Origin: an uncultured Lachnospiraceae bacterium
GTDB taxonomy: Bacteria; Bacillota; Clostridia; Lachnospirales; Lachnospiraceae
Assembly (NCBI GenBank): GCA_902789665.1
Contig: CADAOY010000002.1
Location: forward strand, 310,001-374,000
Direction of reading: 5' to 3'
Length of the DNA stretch: 64,000 bases
The notes under the pieces are model-generated. The model was not told where the DNA came from. It saw nothing but the letters and a program-made list of their open reading frames with translations, and did no database searches. Position numbers and translations under genes: made by a program. Positions 35,593 through 43,858 of this stretch are shown piece by piece (within the stretch, counting starts at the first letter, position 1; each line of letters starts with the position of its first letter).

Positions 35593-36987
35593 ATGGGTTT
35601 AATTAAAAGCAGTCTGCAGCAGATTGGTCAAGCAGCTGATAACATGGCAAAGGGAATTATTAACAATGCTCTTCAGACAGCAGGTGGCGTTATCAATGAT
35701 AACTTATACCTTGAGTACTTCATCTGTGATGCATTCCAGGATAATGTACTTGCAGTAAAGGGTGAGAAGAGAGATAAGAAGGGTCACAACAAAGGAAATG
35801 ACAATATCATTTCAAACGGTTCCATGATCGTTGTAAATGCCGGTCAGTGTGCTATCGTAGTTGATAATGGTCAGATCGCAGAACTTTGTGCTGAACCTGG
35901 TGAATATATTTACAGTGCTTCAACAGAGCCATCACTTTTCTATGGCAACCTTGGAGACAACATCAAAGCATCTTTCGCTCAGTTTGGTAAGCGTTTCGCA
36001 TTTGGCGGTGAGCTTCCAAAGGATCAGAGAGTATACTATATCAACATTAAAGAAGTTCGTCAGAACCTTTGGGGAACAAGTAATCCGATTCCTTTCTTTA
36101 TTTCTGATCAGGTATCAGGATTCCAGGGCGACATCAACCTGATGGCAAACGGTGAATATTCATTCAAGATTAGCGATCCTATCAGATTCTATACAAATAT
36201 TGCTACAAACTTTAATGACAGATATACAAAGGATGATCTTAAGTCAATCATGAGATCAGACTTCATGACAGCACTTCAGCCAGCACTTGGCGCTCTTTCA
36301 GATTACGGCGTAGGTATCAGATACAGTGCAATCACAACCAAGACTGATATCCTTGTTGAGAAACTTAATGAGCAGTTATCCAAGAAATGGGCTGAGCTTC
36401 GTGGTATCGTAGTAGTAGATGTTACATTTAACTCACTTAAGGCTACAGACGAAGATGAAGCAAGAATTAAGAAATTCCAGGATCAGGCTGTTTACACAAA
36501 TGTCAATATGGCAGCTGCTCGTATGGTTGATGCTCAGGCTAACGCAATGGAAGCTGCAGCAGCTAACGAGTCCGCAGGTCCTATGATGGCATTCGCAGGA
36601 ATGAATATGGCTCAGATGGCAGGTGGCGGTGCTAATTCAGCAGCTAACCTCTTCGCTATGGGTCAGCAGCAGCAACAGCAGCAGGCAGCTCCACAGATGG
36701 CAGCTCCTAGTCAGGCTCCTGGCTGGACATGTGCTAAATGTGGTAAGGGTGGCAACACCGGTAAGTTCTGTGCAGAATGTGGCGCTCCACAGCCAGCAGA
36801 TGGTTGGACATGTTCATGTGGCGCTGTAAATAAGGGTAAGTTCTGTGCTGAATGTGGTAAGCAGAAACCTGCAGGCGCACCACTTTACAAATGTGATAAG
36901 TGTGGATGGGAACCGGAAGATCCAATGAATCCTCCTAAGTTCTGCCCTGAATGTGGTGATGTTTTCGATGAGAATGATGTTAAATAA
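35593..36987 (+). CDS. SPFH-domain protein with C-terminal zinc ribbons (YdjI-like)
   Basis: The 464-residue protein has an SPFH-type core (about 40-290: GSMIVVNAGQCAIVVDNG, FFISDQVSGFQGDINLMANGE), an Ala/Met/Gln-rich linker with a run of seven Gln, and three zinc-ribbon units (WTCAKCG...FCAECG, WTCSCG...FCAECG, YKCDKCG...FCPECG). This matches the YdjI or virion-core-protein-like family, which in Bacillus subtilis works with YdjG/YdjH and PspA at the membrane. The next gene is YdjG-like, so the partnership seems kept although pspA is absent here. An AAGGAGG ribosome site precedes the ATG. Confidence 0.85.
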   Translation: MGLIKSSLQQIGQAADNMAKGIINNALQTAGGVINDNLYLEYFICDAFQDNVLAVKGEKRDKKGHNKGNDNIISNGSMIVVNAGQCAIVVDNGQIAELCAEPGEYIYSASTEPSLFYGNLGDNIKASFAQFGKRFAFGGELPKDQRVYYINIKEVRQNLWGTSNPIPFFISDQVSGFQGDINLMANGEYSFKISDPIRFYTNIATNFNDRYTKDDLKSIMRSDFMTALQPALGALSDYGVGIRYSAITTKTDILVEKLNEQLSKKWAELRGIVVVDVTFNSLKATDEDEARIKKFQDQAVYTNVNMAAARMVDAQANAMEAAAANESAGPMMAFAGMNMAQMAGGGANSAANLFAMGQQQQQQQAAPQMAAPSQAPGWTCAKCGKGGNTGKFCAECGAPQPADGWTCSCGAVNKGKFCAECGKQKPAGAPLYKCDKCGWEPEDPMNPPKFCPECGDVFDENDVK

Positions 36988-37001
36988 TTAAGAACTATCT
37001 G

Positions 37002-37040
37002 AAATCACATGTCACCTTAAAAAGTGGCATGTGATTTTCT
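37002..37040 (+). terminator. Hairpin terminator between the YdjI-like and YdjG-like genes
   Basis: AATCACATG-CAC pairs with GTG-CATGTGATT (one mismatch) and TTCTTT follows. It probably allows partial read-through to the next gene, which begins 23 bases later. Confidence 0.75.
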
Positions 37041-37062
37041 TTGCGTTATGGAGGATACAAAC

Positions 37063-38154
37063 ATGGACGGAATGGATGCAACCAAATCCTCCACACTTAA
37101 AGAGACTGACAGAAAATGTCCTAAGTGTGCAGGTGTTATGGATTACGATCCGGAGACAGGTGGAACCGCCTGTCCATATTGTGGATATACAGAAGATATT
37201 AAAGTAGAAGATAATGATAAGGGTGCCCAGGAGCTTGATTTTGCCTCTGCAGAGAAGAAGGGCAACTGCGACTGGGGTGCAAAGAAGAAACAGATTATAT
37301 GTAAGAGCTGCGGCGCTGAAACCATATATGATGCTTTGGAAGTTGCCAACGAGTGTCCTTACTGTGGTTCTAATCAGGTTATGGAAGCACAGGATGAAGA
37401 TACGCTGGCTCCTAATGGTGTAGTTCCATTTAAGGTTACCAAAGATCAGGCTTCAGATAATTTCAAGAGATGGATAGGAAAGAAGTTCTTCTGTCCTAAA
37501 CTTGCGAAGCAGTCGGCAAGACCTGATTCTTTCAAGGGAATCTATCTTCCATACTGGACATTTGATTCCAATACTCATTCATCTTATACTGCCAAATATG
37601 GTAAAGACAGAAGAGTTAAAAAAGGTGATCAGGAAACTACTGTTACAGACTGGTATAATACATCAGGATTTTACAATGACAGTTTCGATGATGTACTTGT
37701 AATCGCAACAAACAGACATAATACAGGAATGCTCAGAGGTATTGAGCCTTTCAATACAGCAGACAATAAGACATATAAGCCTGAATATGTTGCAGGCTTC
37801 CTTGCAGAGAGATATTCAATCGGTCTTGATGACGGATGGAAAACTGCTAAGAACCGTATTGATTCAAATCTTCGCAACAGCATTGAGAATAAGATAAGAT
37901 CACAGACACAGGCTGATCATGTTAAAGACCTTTCTGTTAAGACAAGTTATAGGGATATTACTTACAAATATCTTATGCTTCCAATCTGGTGCTCAAGCTT
38001 TAAGTATAACAGCAAGGTATATCAGTTTGTTGTTAACGGTCAGACCGGTAAGGTTTACGGCAAGACACCTGTATCAGCAATCAAGGTTATCCTTGTTATT
38101 TTGGTAGTACTGATTGTACTGGCTATTTTGTATTTTGTATTTATGAATTCATAA
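37063..38154 (+). CDS. TFIIB-type zinc ribbon membrane protein (YdjG-like)
   Basis: The start is the ATG at 37063, eight bases after GGAGG; an upstream in-frame GTG at 37024 would run through the terminator hairpin. The 363-residue protein has two N-terminal zinc ribbons (CPKCAG...CPYCG and CKSCGA...CPYCGS), a central domain (SFKGIYLPYWTFDSNTHSSYTAKYG) and one C-terminal membrane helix (about 340-361). This is the layout of Bacillus YdjG, which helps recruit PspA to the membrane. It lies behind the SPFH gene, as in ydjG-ydjI. Confidence 0.83.
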   Translation: MDGMDATKSSTLKETDRKCPKCAGVMDYDPETGGTACPYCGYTEDIKVEDNDKGAQELDFASAEKKGNCDWGAKKKQIICKSCGAETIYDALEVANECPYCGSNQVMEAQDEDTLAPNGVVPFKVTKDQASDNFKRWIGKKFFCPKLAKQSARPDSFKGIYLPYWTFDSNTHSSYTAKYGKDRRVKKGDQETTVTDWYNTSGFYNDSFDDVLVIATNRHNTGMLRGIEPFNTADNKTYKPEYVAGFLAERYSIGLDDGWKTAKNRIDSNLRNSIENKIRSQTQADHVKDLSVKTSYRDITYKYLMLPIWCSSFKYNSKVYQFVVNGQTGKVYGKTPVSAIKVILVILVVLIVLAILYFVFMNS

Positions 38155-38173
38155 ATAATAAAAGTAATTAATT

Positions 38174-38213
38174 AGATATCCTGCCCTTATTAGGGGAGTA
38201 AGGGCGGGTATCT
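38174..38213 (+). terminator. Strong hairpin between the YdjG-like gene and trpB
   Basis: AGATATCCTGCCCTTA pairs with TAAGGGCGGGTATCT with one bulged base and one G-U pair. It lacks a clean T tract and ends 19 bases before the trpB ATG, so it may be a weak terminator or a leader structure of trpB. Confidence 0.55.
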
Positions 38214-38232
38214 TGAGTTAGGAGGACATGTA

Positions 38233-39609
38233 ATGAGCGCAGTTAATGAAATACCTTATAAGATTTATCTTGAAGAGAATGAGATGCCGGATAAGTGGTA
38301 TAACGTAAGAGCGGATATGAAGAATAAACCGGCTCCACTTCTTAATCCTGGAACACTTAAACCAGTTACAGTAGAAGAGATTTCTGCAGTATTCTGTGAA
38401 GAGTTATCCAAGATGGAACTTGATGATACGACGGCTTATTTTGAAATTCCTGAAGAAATCAGAAATTTCTACAAAATGTATCGTCCATCACCACTTGTTA
38501 GAGCATATTGTTTGGAGAAGGCTCTCGATACACCGGCACATATTTATTATAAATTCGAAGGTAATAATACATCCGGAAGCCACAAGCTTAATTCAGCTAT
38601 TGCTCAGGCTTATTATGCCAAGAAGCAGGGCTTAAAGGGTGTAACCACAGAAACAGGTGCAGGTCAGTGGGGAACAGCTCTTTCCATGGCTTGTTCATAT
38701 TTCGGACTTGACTGTCAGGTATATATGGTTAAGGTATCATATGAGCAGAAGCCTTTCAGAAGAGAGGTTATGAGAACATATGGCGCTAATATTACACCAT
38801 CTCCATCAATGACAACAGAAGTCGGACGTAAAATCAACGCCGAATTCCCTGGAACAAACGGAAGTCTTGGCTGTGCCATTTCTGAAGCTGTTGAAGCAGC
38901 TGTATCACAGGAAGGTTACAGATATGTACTTGGCTCTGTCTTATCTCAGGTACTTATTCATCAGAGCGTTATCGGTCTTGAGACCAAGACAGCACTTGAT
39001 AAGTATGGCATAAAGGCAGACATCATTATCGGCTGCGCCGGTGGCGGTTCAAACCTTGGTGGTCTTATTTCTCCATTTGCAGGTGAGATGTTAAGAGGCG
39101 AGAATGATTACAGAATTATTGCTGTAGAGCCTGCATCATGCCCAAGCTTAACAAGAGGTAAATATGTATATGACTTCTGCGATACAGGTAAGGTTTGCCC
39201 ACTTGCCAAGATGTATACACTTGGCAGCGGCTTCATGCCATCACCTAGCCATGCAGGCGGACTCAGATATCACGGCATGAGCTCAATCGTATCTCAGCTT
39301 TATGCTGACGGTCTTATTGAAGCTACATCTGTTGAACAGACAGAAGTATTCAAGAATGCAGTTCAGTTCGCAAGAACAGAAGGTATCCTTCCTGCACCGG
39401 AAAGCTCACATGCAATTACAGTTGCTATTCAGGAAGCTCTTAAGTGTAAGGAAACAGGAGAAGAGAAGAATATCGTATTCGGTCTTACAGGTACAGGCTA
39501 CTTCGATATGTATGCATATCAGAGTTACCTTGATGGCACAATGAAGGATTACATTCCTACAGACGAAGACATTGCTAAGGCATTAGCTAATGTTCCTAAG
39601 GTAGATTAA
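38233..39609 (+). CDS. trpB: Tryptophan synthase beta subunit, TrpB2 type
   Basis: The 458-residue PLP enzyme joins indole and serine to make tryptophan. Its length, N-terminal extension (NVRADMKNKPAPLLNPG) and motif order fit the TrpB2 group rather than the shorter TrpB1. The PLP lysine is Lys118 in GSHKLN, followed by TETGAGQWG (139-147), GCAGGGSNLGG and the C-terminal LTGTGYFD. TrpB2 often works without TrpA on free indole, and no trpA or other trp gene is near. That suggests indole salvage. An AGGAGG ribosome site precedes the ATG, downstream of a strong hairpin. Confidence 0.93.
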   Translation: MSAVNEIPYKIYLEENEMPDKWYNVRADMKNKPAPLLNPGTLKPVTVEEISAVFCEELSKMELDDTTAYFEIPEEIRNFYKMYRPSPLVRAYCLEKALDTPAHIYYKFEGNNTSGSHKLNSAIAQAYYAKKQGLKGVTTETGAGQWGTALSMACSYFGLDCQVYMVKVSYEQKPFRREVMRTYGANITPSPSMTTEVGRKINAEFPGTNGSLGCAISEAVEAAVSQEGYRYVLGSVLSQVLIHQSVIGLETKTALDKYGIKADIIIGCAGGGSNLGGLISPFAGEMLRGENDYRIIAVEPASCPSLTRGKYVYDFCDTGKVCPLAKMYTLGSGFMPSPSHAGGLRYHGMSSIVSQLYADGLIEATSVEQTEVFKNAVQFARTEGILPAPESSHAITVAIQEALKCKETGEEKNIVFGLTGTGYFDMYAYQSYLDGTMKDYIPTDEDIAKALANVPKVD

Positions 39610-39635
39610 TTCTTTTAAGAATATGAGGTAGGGTT

Positions 39636-39974
39636 ATGGCATTTAATTCAAAGAAGAAAAAATGTAAGGGTAAGTGCAAATGTAATTGCAATAAAGGTTT
39701 CTTTGCGGATATTCAAAAGGCTGTAAAGAAGAAGTTTAGAAAGAAAACTTATTTTGAACAGCTTGTTTCTGACATTAAGCGTCAGAGAAAGAAATCAAGA
39801 AAACTTACCAGAAAGTTCATTGCTCTTCCGGTTAAGAAGAAAGAACAGTTATACAAGAAACTCCTTAGAAATCCTAAGTTCTTAGAGATAGTTATTAACT
39901 GTATTACACTTGGTGTTGTATTCTTTATTTTCTACCGTAAAGCCAAGGATCCTGATTTTTTAAGTGATTTGTAA
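39636..39974 (+). CDS. Small basic, Cys-containing membrane protein
   Basis: The 112-residue protein starts with a Lys/Cys-rich stretch (KKKKCKGKCKCNCNKG, four Cys), continues as a highly basic helical region (to about 80) and has one hydrophobic segment near the C-terminus (about 85-101, EIVINCITLGVVFFIFY). I do not recognise the family. The clustered cysteines could bind a metal. It follows trpB after 26 bases and is closed by a terminator, so it is probably the last gene of that operon. Confidence 0.6.
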   Translation: MAFNSKKKKCKGKCKCNCNKGFFADIQKAVKKKFRKKTYFEQLVSDIKRQRKKSRKLTRKFIALPVKKKEQLYKKLLRNPKFLEIVINCITLGVVFFIFYRKAKDPDFLSDL

Positions 39975-39993
39975 ACTAATATGATTAAATATG

Positions 39994-40018
39994 GCCCACT
40001 CGAAAGAGTGGGCTTTTT
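39994..40018 (+). terminator. Intrinsic terminator at the left border of the accessory region
   Basis: GCCCACTC pairs perfectly with GAGTGGGC around GAAA and five T residues follow. The repeated RNA element begins directly in its T tract. Confidence 0.95.
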
Positions 40019-40034
40019 GAATAAGGTTTTGTAG

Positions 40035-40063
40035 TTGACTATTTAGTCTATAGATTTTATAAT
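40035..40063 (+). promoter_or_regulatory. Promoter of the left-copy small RNA
   Basis: TTGACT (40035-40040) and TATAAT (40058-40063) are 17 bases apart, the same placement as in the right copy at 44702-44730. Confidence 0.8.
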
Positions 40064-40069
40064 GAAATT

Positions 40070-40164
40070 AGCTAGAAAACTGAAAGATAGATAAAAACTA
40101 TTCGCCGGTTTGGTTTGCTAAAATAATAACGCCTATCTGGCCGGACAAGGGCGCTATTTTTGTT
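40070..40164 (+). ncRNA. Small RNA, left copy of the antitoxin-like RNA
   Basis: A consensus promoter and a terminator hairpin (AACGCC...GGCGCT with T tract at 40157-40161) define a transcript of about 95 bases without an open reading frame. It is homologous to the RNA at 44737. The facing toxin gene is damaged, so this copy may be a leftover, or it may still act in trans on the right-hand toxin. Confidence 0.6.
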
Positions 40165-40190
40165 TATGTTTAATAATTAATATTAAAAAT
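40154..40190 (-). pseudogene. Remnant of a type I toxin gene (C-terminal end only)
   Basis: On the minus strand the frame ending at TAG (40156-40154) reads LFLILIIKHKQK, matching the C-terminal IVIIKHKEK of the toxin at 44823-44921. Upstream the match stops at the perfect inverted repeat beginning at 40185; no ribosome site or hydrophobic N-terminal half is present. It appears to be a truncated copy. Confidence 0.6.
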
Positions 40191-40225
40191 AGACTTGTTT
40201 TAAATATTAAAACAAGTCTATTTTT
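40185..40225. repeat. 19-bp perfect inverted repeat with three-base loop
   Basis: AAAAATAGACTTGTTTTAA is followed by ATA and by its exact complement. Runs of A on the left and T on the right make it a potential terminator on both strands. It sits where the toxin copy is broken, about 130 bases before the FtsH-like gene. Confidence 0.8.
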
Positions 40226-40354
40226 TTGTTGTAGGTGAAAAACAATAATAGAATAAAACTAAGCCTCTGATATATGTACATTTTTTTGTACAACTGTTTT
40301 GTTATTATTTGTTTACAAAATCAATTTGAAGATCAATTAGAGGAGGTGTTTAAT

Positions 40355-41617
40355 ATGAATGTATTTGAGAAAGTTATTGGTTATGATGACATTAAAGAAG
40401 AGTTATTAAAGATTGCAGATATGTTTAATAATCCGGAAGGATATAAGAAGATAGGAGCCTACATTCCAAGAGGAATTATTATTCATGGTAAACCGGGGAT
40501 GGGGAAGACATTGTTAGCTAATGAATTCGCTAATGTCTGTAACTGCAATAAAATCATTCTTCGTAAGAATCGTAATGCGAATGATTTTATCAATGAGATT
40601 AAGAGAACTTTTGACGAAGCCAAGGCAAATGCGCCATGTATTGTAATTCTTGATGATATGGATAAATTTGTGGCAGATGAAGACAGCAGTGAAGAGTACT
40701 ATGCTGTGCAGGCATGTATTGATGAAGTGGTCAATGAGGATGTTCTTGTTGTAGCAACAGCTAATGACACAAGATATATGCCAAGGTCTTTACTGAGACA
40801 GGGAAGATTTGATTTTAACTATGAATTATCCATAGTGCCTAAAGGTGTTTCCGAACAAATCGTCAGAAAACAACTAAGAGATGGTGAATTGTTGGATTCA
40901 GAAATTCAAATGGAAGATGTAATCAGAATGTTCTCGACATCTAGACCGGCAACAATCATTACAGTTCTTAATAATTGCAAGATAAGTATGCATTATCGTA
41001 AGACGGATAAAATCCTCAAATCAATGCTTATTGATGCTTTTCTAAAAAAGGATGGACTTTGCTATGATGCATGCAATACTGAACAATGCAGGATAAATGT
41101 TGCATATCACGAAGCTGGACATATTGTTATGAGAGAATTGATTGAGCCGAACACGGTTAGTTTTGCAGCTGTTAGAGTAGCTGAAAATGGAATCTCAGGA
41201 ATAGTATATGGTTCGCCTAAATACGATTGCTATATGGGCTCACGAAAGAGTATATGCGAAAGCCTGGCTGGTATGGCAGCCGAAGAGCATAAATTTGGAT
41301 ATATAACCGAAGGATCCTCAGAGGATATTATTGATGTTAATACCAATCTTGAATCTAATGTGGACTTGGGAATGTATGGATTTGATATTGCATCATCAGG
41401 TATGTGTCGTGATAATTTAAGGGATTTGTCAAATCGATGCCAGCAACAGATTGAAGCCGAAAAGAAAAGATTATACGCACTTACTAAAAAGGCATTAATC
41501 GACAACTGGGATTTTGTTGAAGAGGTTGCGAAAAAACTAATGGAATCAGAAGCACTTTTGTACTCGGATATACAGGAGATTAGGAAAAAGTATCCGAATA
41601 CTGAGATTGTGGTGTAA
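40355..41617 (+). CDS. Soluble FtsH-like AAA ATPase with M41-type protease motif
   Basis: The start is the ATG at 40355, eight bases after GAGGAGG; 420 residues follow, against 600-700 for FtsH. The N-terminal membrane region is missing. The AAA domain has Walker A GKPGMGKT (45-52), Walker B IVILDD (96-101, with Asp101 in place of the usual Glu) and LLRQGRFDF (146-154) with arginine-finger candidates. The C-terminal domain has HEAGH (252-256) and GSSEDI with Asp324 as likely third zinc ligand, as in FtsH GASNDI. It is thus a cytoplasmic AAA protease of a degenerate FtsH type. It opens the accessory island and its target is unknown; a regulatory or defence role is inferred from context only. 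Confidence 0.83.
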   Translation: MNVFEKVIGYDDIKEELLKIADMFNNPEGYKKIGAYIPRGIIIHGKPGMGKTLLANEFANVCNCNKIILRKNRNANDFINEIKRTFDEAKANAPCIVILDDMDKFVADEDSSEEYYAVQACIDEVVNEDVLVVATANDTRYMPRSLLRQGRFDFNYELSIVPKGVSEQIVRKQLRDGELLDSEIQMEDVIRMFSTSRPATIITVLNNCKISMHYRKTDKILKSMLIDAFLKKDGLCYDACNTEQCRINVAYHEAGHIVMRELIEPNTVSFAAVRVAENGISGIVYGSPKYDCYMGSRKSICESLAGMAAEEHKFGYITEGSSEDIIDVNTNLESNVDLGMYGFDIASSGMCRDNLRDLSNRCQQQIEAEKKRLYALTKKALIDNWDFVEEVAKKLMESEALLYSDIQEIRKKYPNTEIVV

Positions 41618-41692
41618 GGAGATGGTTACCTTGTTGAGATGAAATAGTTTATAAAAATATAATGAATGTGCAATATTTTGTACATATTTGTT

Positions 41693-41701
41693 TGGTATAA
41701 T
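41693..41701 (+). promoter_or_regulatory. Extended -10 promoter element
   Basis: TGGTATAAT is an extended -10 box 47 bases before the next ATG. No good -35 box is present at the matching distance. It would separate the nuclease-WYL genes from the FtsH-like gene. Confidence 0.5.
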
Positions 41702-41748
41702 TTTTATTAGATGGCGACTCGTTGTAAAATAATTGGAGGGATACACGT

Positions 41749-42834
41749 ATGGATAATAATATTTTTTCATTTGCAACAAAGGAATTATCACAAGATGCAG
41801 TTATTTGCTGGATGTTAAACTGGATTAAATATCCGAATTCAGAACTTTATAATCTTTCTAAAGAAATGTTTCATCTTTTGGGAGTTGAAGATGTAGATGC
41901 TAATCAGGAGATAACAATAGATCGACAGTTAAATAAAGCTGATATTGTTGTAACATTACATGGACAAAAACAGATTTTGATTATTGAAGATAAAGTTTAT
42001 TCATCAGAACATGGTAATCAAATTGAAGAATATGCAAAGTATTTTCGAGAATTATCTCACCAAAAGGAGCATATTAAAAACAATACTGATGAACCATATA
42101 TAGTAAAGACGGTTTATTTTAAAACGGGTTATTATTATGATGCTGATAAGTTAGTTATAGCAGATGTTACAATAAATGCGGCACAGTTTTACAATATTAT
42201 TTCAAATCAGAAATACAAAAACATATCAGAAATATTAGATGCTTTTGTAGAACATCTTAAAGGGATAATGGAATATTATGAAGAATATGGAGATTATAGA
42301 AAGAAATATAAAGAAGGAGGATATTATATTTCGGGGGAAACTATTGCTCAACATAACTTGATGCGTACGATTTTCCCTGAGGATAACTGGGACAAAACGA
42401 CAGAGATATTTAAGGTAAGAACAGGAACAAGTAGTGGAAGACCATGGACCGAAACAGATATATGTGGAAAAATATATCATAAGGAATCGGAGGATTATTA
42501 TCGCTTCTTCTGGCGTATTGATACAAATAATAAAGGCCCATATTTATCTTTGAGACTTTATGATTGGTTTGATAAAAAGAATGAAAGCAACAAAAATAGA
42601 CATGTAGAAATATATGATATATATGTTAAGAATAGTAAAAATGTTTTTGAAAAACTGAAAGACAAGATAGATTTGTGTTGGGATGATGTAAAAGAAGGTT
42701 ATCGTGGAAATTATGTTGAAGTCTCTCTTTTTACAATTAATCTTACTGATTATTTACAAAATTGGGACGAAAAGGGAGAGAAGTTAATTAAAGATGTTAA
42801 TATTATAACAGAATCTTTCTTGTCGGAAATATAA
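41749..42834 (+). CDS. PD-(D/E)XK nuclease-like protein (PDDEXK_4 type)
   Basis: The 361-residue protein carries a PD-(D/E)XK core: Asp65 in KADIVV, Glu80 and Lys82 in LIIEDKVY, and Gln91 with Tyr95 in NQIEEYAKYF, preceded by a conserved N-terminal ELSQDAVICWMLNW. This fits the PDDEXK_4 family found in mobile and defence loci. The C-terminal 200 residues are variable. The gene is clearly AT-richer than the core genes around 38 or 48 kb. A WYL regulator follows after 16 bases. It probably cleaves DNA or RNA; the target is unknown. Confidence 0.8.
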   Translation: MDNNIFSFATKELSQDAVICWMLNWIKYPNSELYNLSKEMFHLLGVEDVDANQEITIDRQLNKADIVVTLHGQKQILIIEDKVYSSEHGNQIEEYAKYFRELSHQKEHIKNNTDEPYIVKTVYFKTGYYYDADKLVIADVTINAAQFYNIISNQKYKNISEILDAFVEHLKGIMEYYEEYGDYRKKYKEGGYYISGETIAQHNLMRTIFPEDNWDKTTEIFKVRTGTSSGRPWTETDICGKIYHKESEDYYRFFWRIDTNNKGPYLSLRLYDWFDKKNESNKNRHVEIYDIYVKNSKNVFEKLKDKIDLCWDDVKEGYRGNYVEVSLFTINLTDYLQNWDEKGEKLIKDVNIITESFLSEI

Positions 42835-42850
42835 GGAGAAAGTGTTATAT

Positions 42851-43858
42851 ATGTACGCAACCGGAAATAAGAAAATGTTAAATATGCTCATTTTAGAAAT
42901 TCTTAGGGAATATACTGATGAGAATCATTCTTTGACTCAACAGGAGATTATTAAACTGCTTGATCAGAATTATGGAATGGAATGCGACCGCAGGTCTGTT
43001 AAGAGCAATATTATGTCGTTAAAGGAAAAGGGATATGATATTTCGACGGAACATGGGAATAGACTTCTTTCAAGGGAATTTGATGATGCCGAATTAAGAA
43101 TTCTAATAGACAGTGTCTTGTTTTCAAAATCTATTTCGACAAGGCAGGCCAAAGGTCTTATAGATAAGATAAGAAAGTTGTCGAGCAAGTATTTTAATGC
43201 TAAAGTATCGCATGTAAGTAACTGCCCGGAATTGCACAGGACAATTAACAAGCAGGCTATGTATTCACTTGATACAATTAACGATGCAATAGCAGAGAAG
43301 AAGAAAATCAGTTTTGTATATAATTCGATTGGTACTGATTTTAAGTTGCATCCGAGGAAGGATCATGATTATATCGTAAATCCATATCAGATTGTAGCGA
43401 ATAATGGCAGGTTTTATCTGATAGGCAATTATGATAAATATGACAACATCTCACATTATCGCATTGACCGAATGACGAGTGTCAGGACGCTTGAGGAAAA
43501 AATAAAACCAGTGAAAGAGGTTCCTGAGATTTCAAAGGGACTGAACCTCCCTAAACATATGGCAGAGCATATCTATATGTTCAGCGGTGAAAGCGTTGAG
43601 GTGACGATGCTTGCGGATAAGGGTTTGATGGATGAACTTGTTGATTGGTTCGGAACGGACTTTTGGATTACAGAGGAGACGAAAGATAAGATTAAAATCC
43701 ATGTTACCGTTAATCCTAATGCCATGAAATATTGGGCATTGCAGTATGGACCATATGTGGAAGTCATAAAACCAGAGTCGTTAAGAGAACAAATAAAACA
43801 AAGTATTAGTATAATGGCAAAGAAATATAAAGGAGGTAGAAATTATGATATTAAATAA
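42851..43858 (+). CDS. WYL-domain transcriptional regulator
   Basis: The 335-residue protein has an N-terminal winged helix region (LTQQEIIKLLDQNYGMECDRRSVKSNIMSL) and a WYL domain (about 140-220: ISFVYNSIG, NPYQIVANNGRFYLIGNY, HYRIDRM) with a C-terminal extension, the layout of YafY-like and defence-island repressors. The start is uncertain: ATG 42851 is 12 bases from AAGGAG, while GTG 42842 is only three away. It is coupled to the nuclease gene upstream and overlaps the next gene by 14 bases. WYL regulators often sense nucleotides or DNA fragments, so it may control this island. Confidence 0.88.
   Translation: MYATGNKKMLNMLILEILREYTDENHSLTQQEIIKLLDQNYGMECDRRSVKSNIMSLKEKGYDISTEHGNRLLSREFDDAELRILIDSVLFSKSISTRQAKGLIDKIRKLSSKYFNAKVSHVSNCPELHRTINKQAMYSLDTINDAIAEKKKISFVYNSIGTDFKLHPRKDHDYIVNPYQIVANNGRFYLIGNYDKYDNISHYRIDRMTSVRTLEEKIKPVKEVPEISKGLNLPKHMAEHIYMFSGESVEVTMLADKGLMDELVDWFGTDFWITEETKDKIKIHVTVNPNAMKYWALQYGPYVEVIKPESLREQIKQSISIMAKKYKGGRNYDIK

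Larger units (their letters stand above)
40014..40185 (+). repeat. Left copy of a repeated toxin-antitoxin-like element
   Basis: This stretch aligns base for base, with scattered differences, to 44680-44852 in the same orientation. Shared blocks include the start TTTTT(G/C)(A)AATAAG, a promoter, CGCCGGTT, GCTAAAATAATA and GCCGGACAAGGGCGCTATTT. The two copies bracket about 4.5 kb containing five genes, so they form direct repeats around the core of the island. The 380 bases between 39975 and 40354 hold this copy, its promoter and RNA, and a perfect inverted repeat. Confidence 0.75.

Noticed and set aside
37024-37062. Upstream GTG start for the YdjG-like protein
   Set aside because: It lies within a terminator hairpin and has no ribosome site; the ATG at 37063 follows GGAGG at the right distance.
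38155-38232. T-box or trp attenuator before trpB2
   Set aside because: No T-box core sequence and no tryptophan-rich leader peptide; only a single hairpin is seen.
40154-40279. 42-residue minus-strand ORF spanning the left toxin remnant
   Set aside because: It reads through both arms of the inverted repeat, has no ribosome site and lacks a toxin-like hydrophobic N-terminal half.
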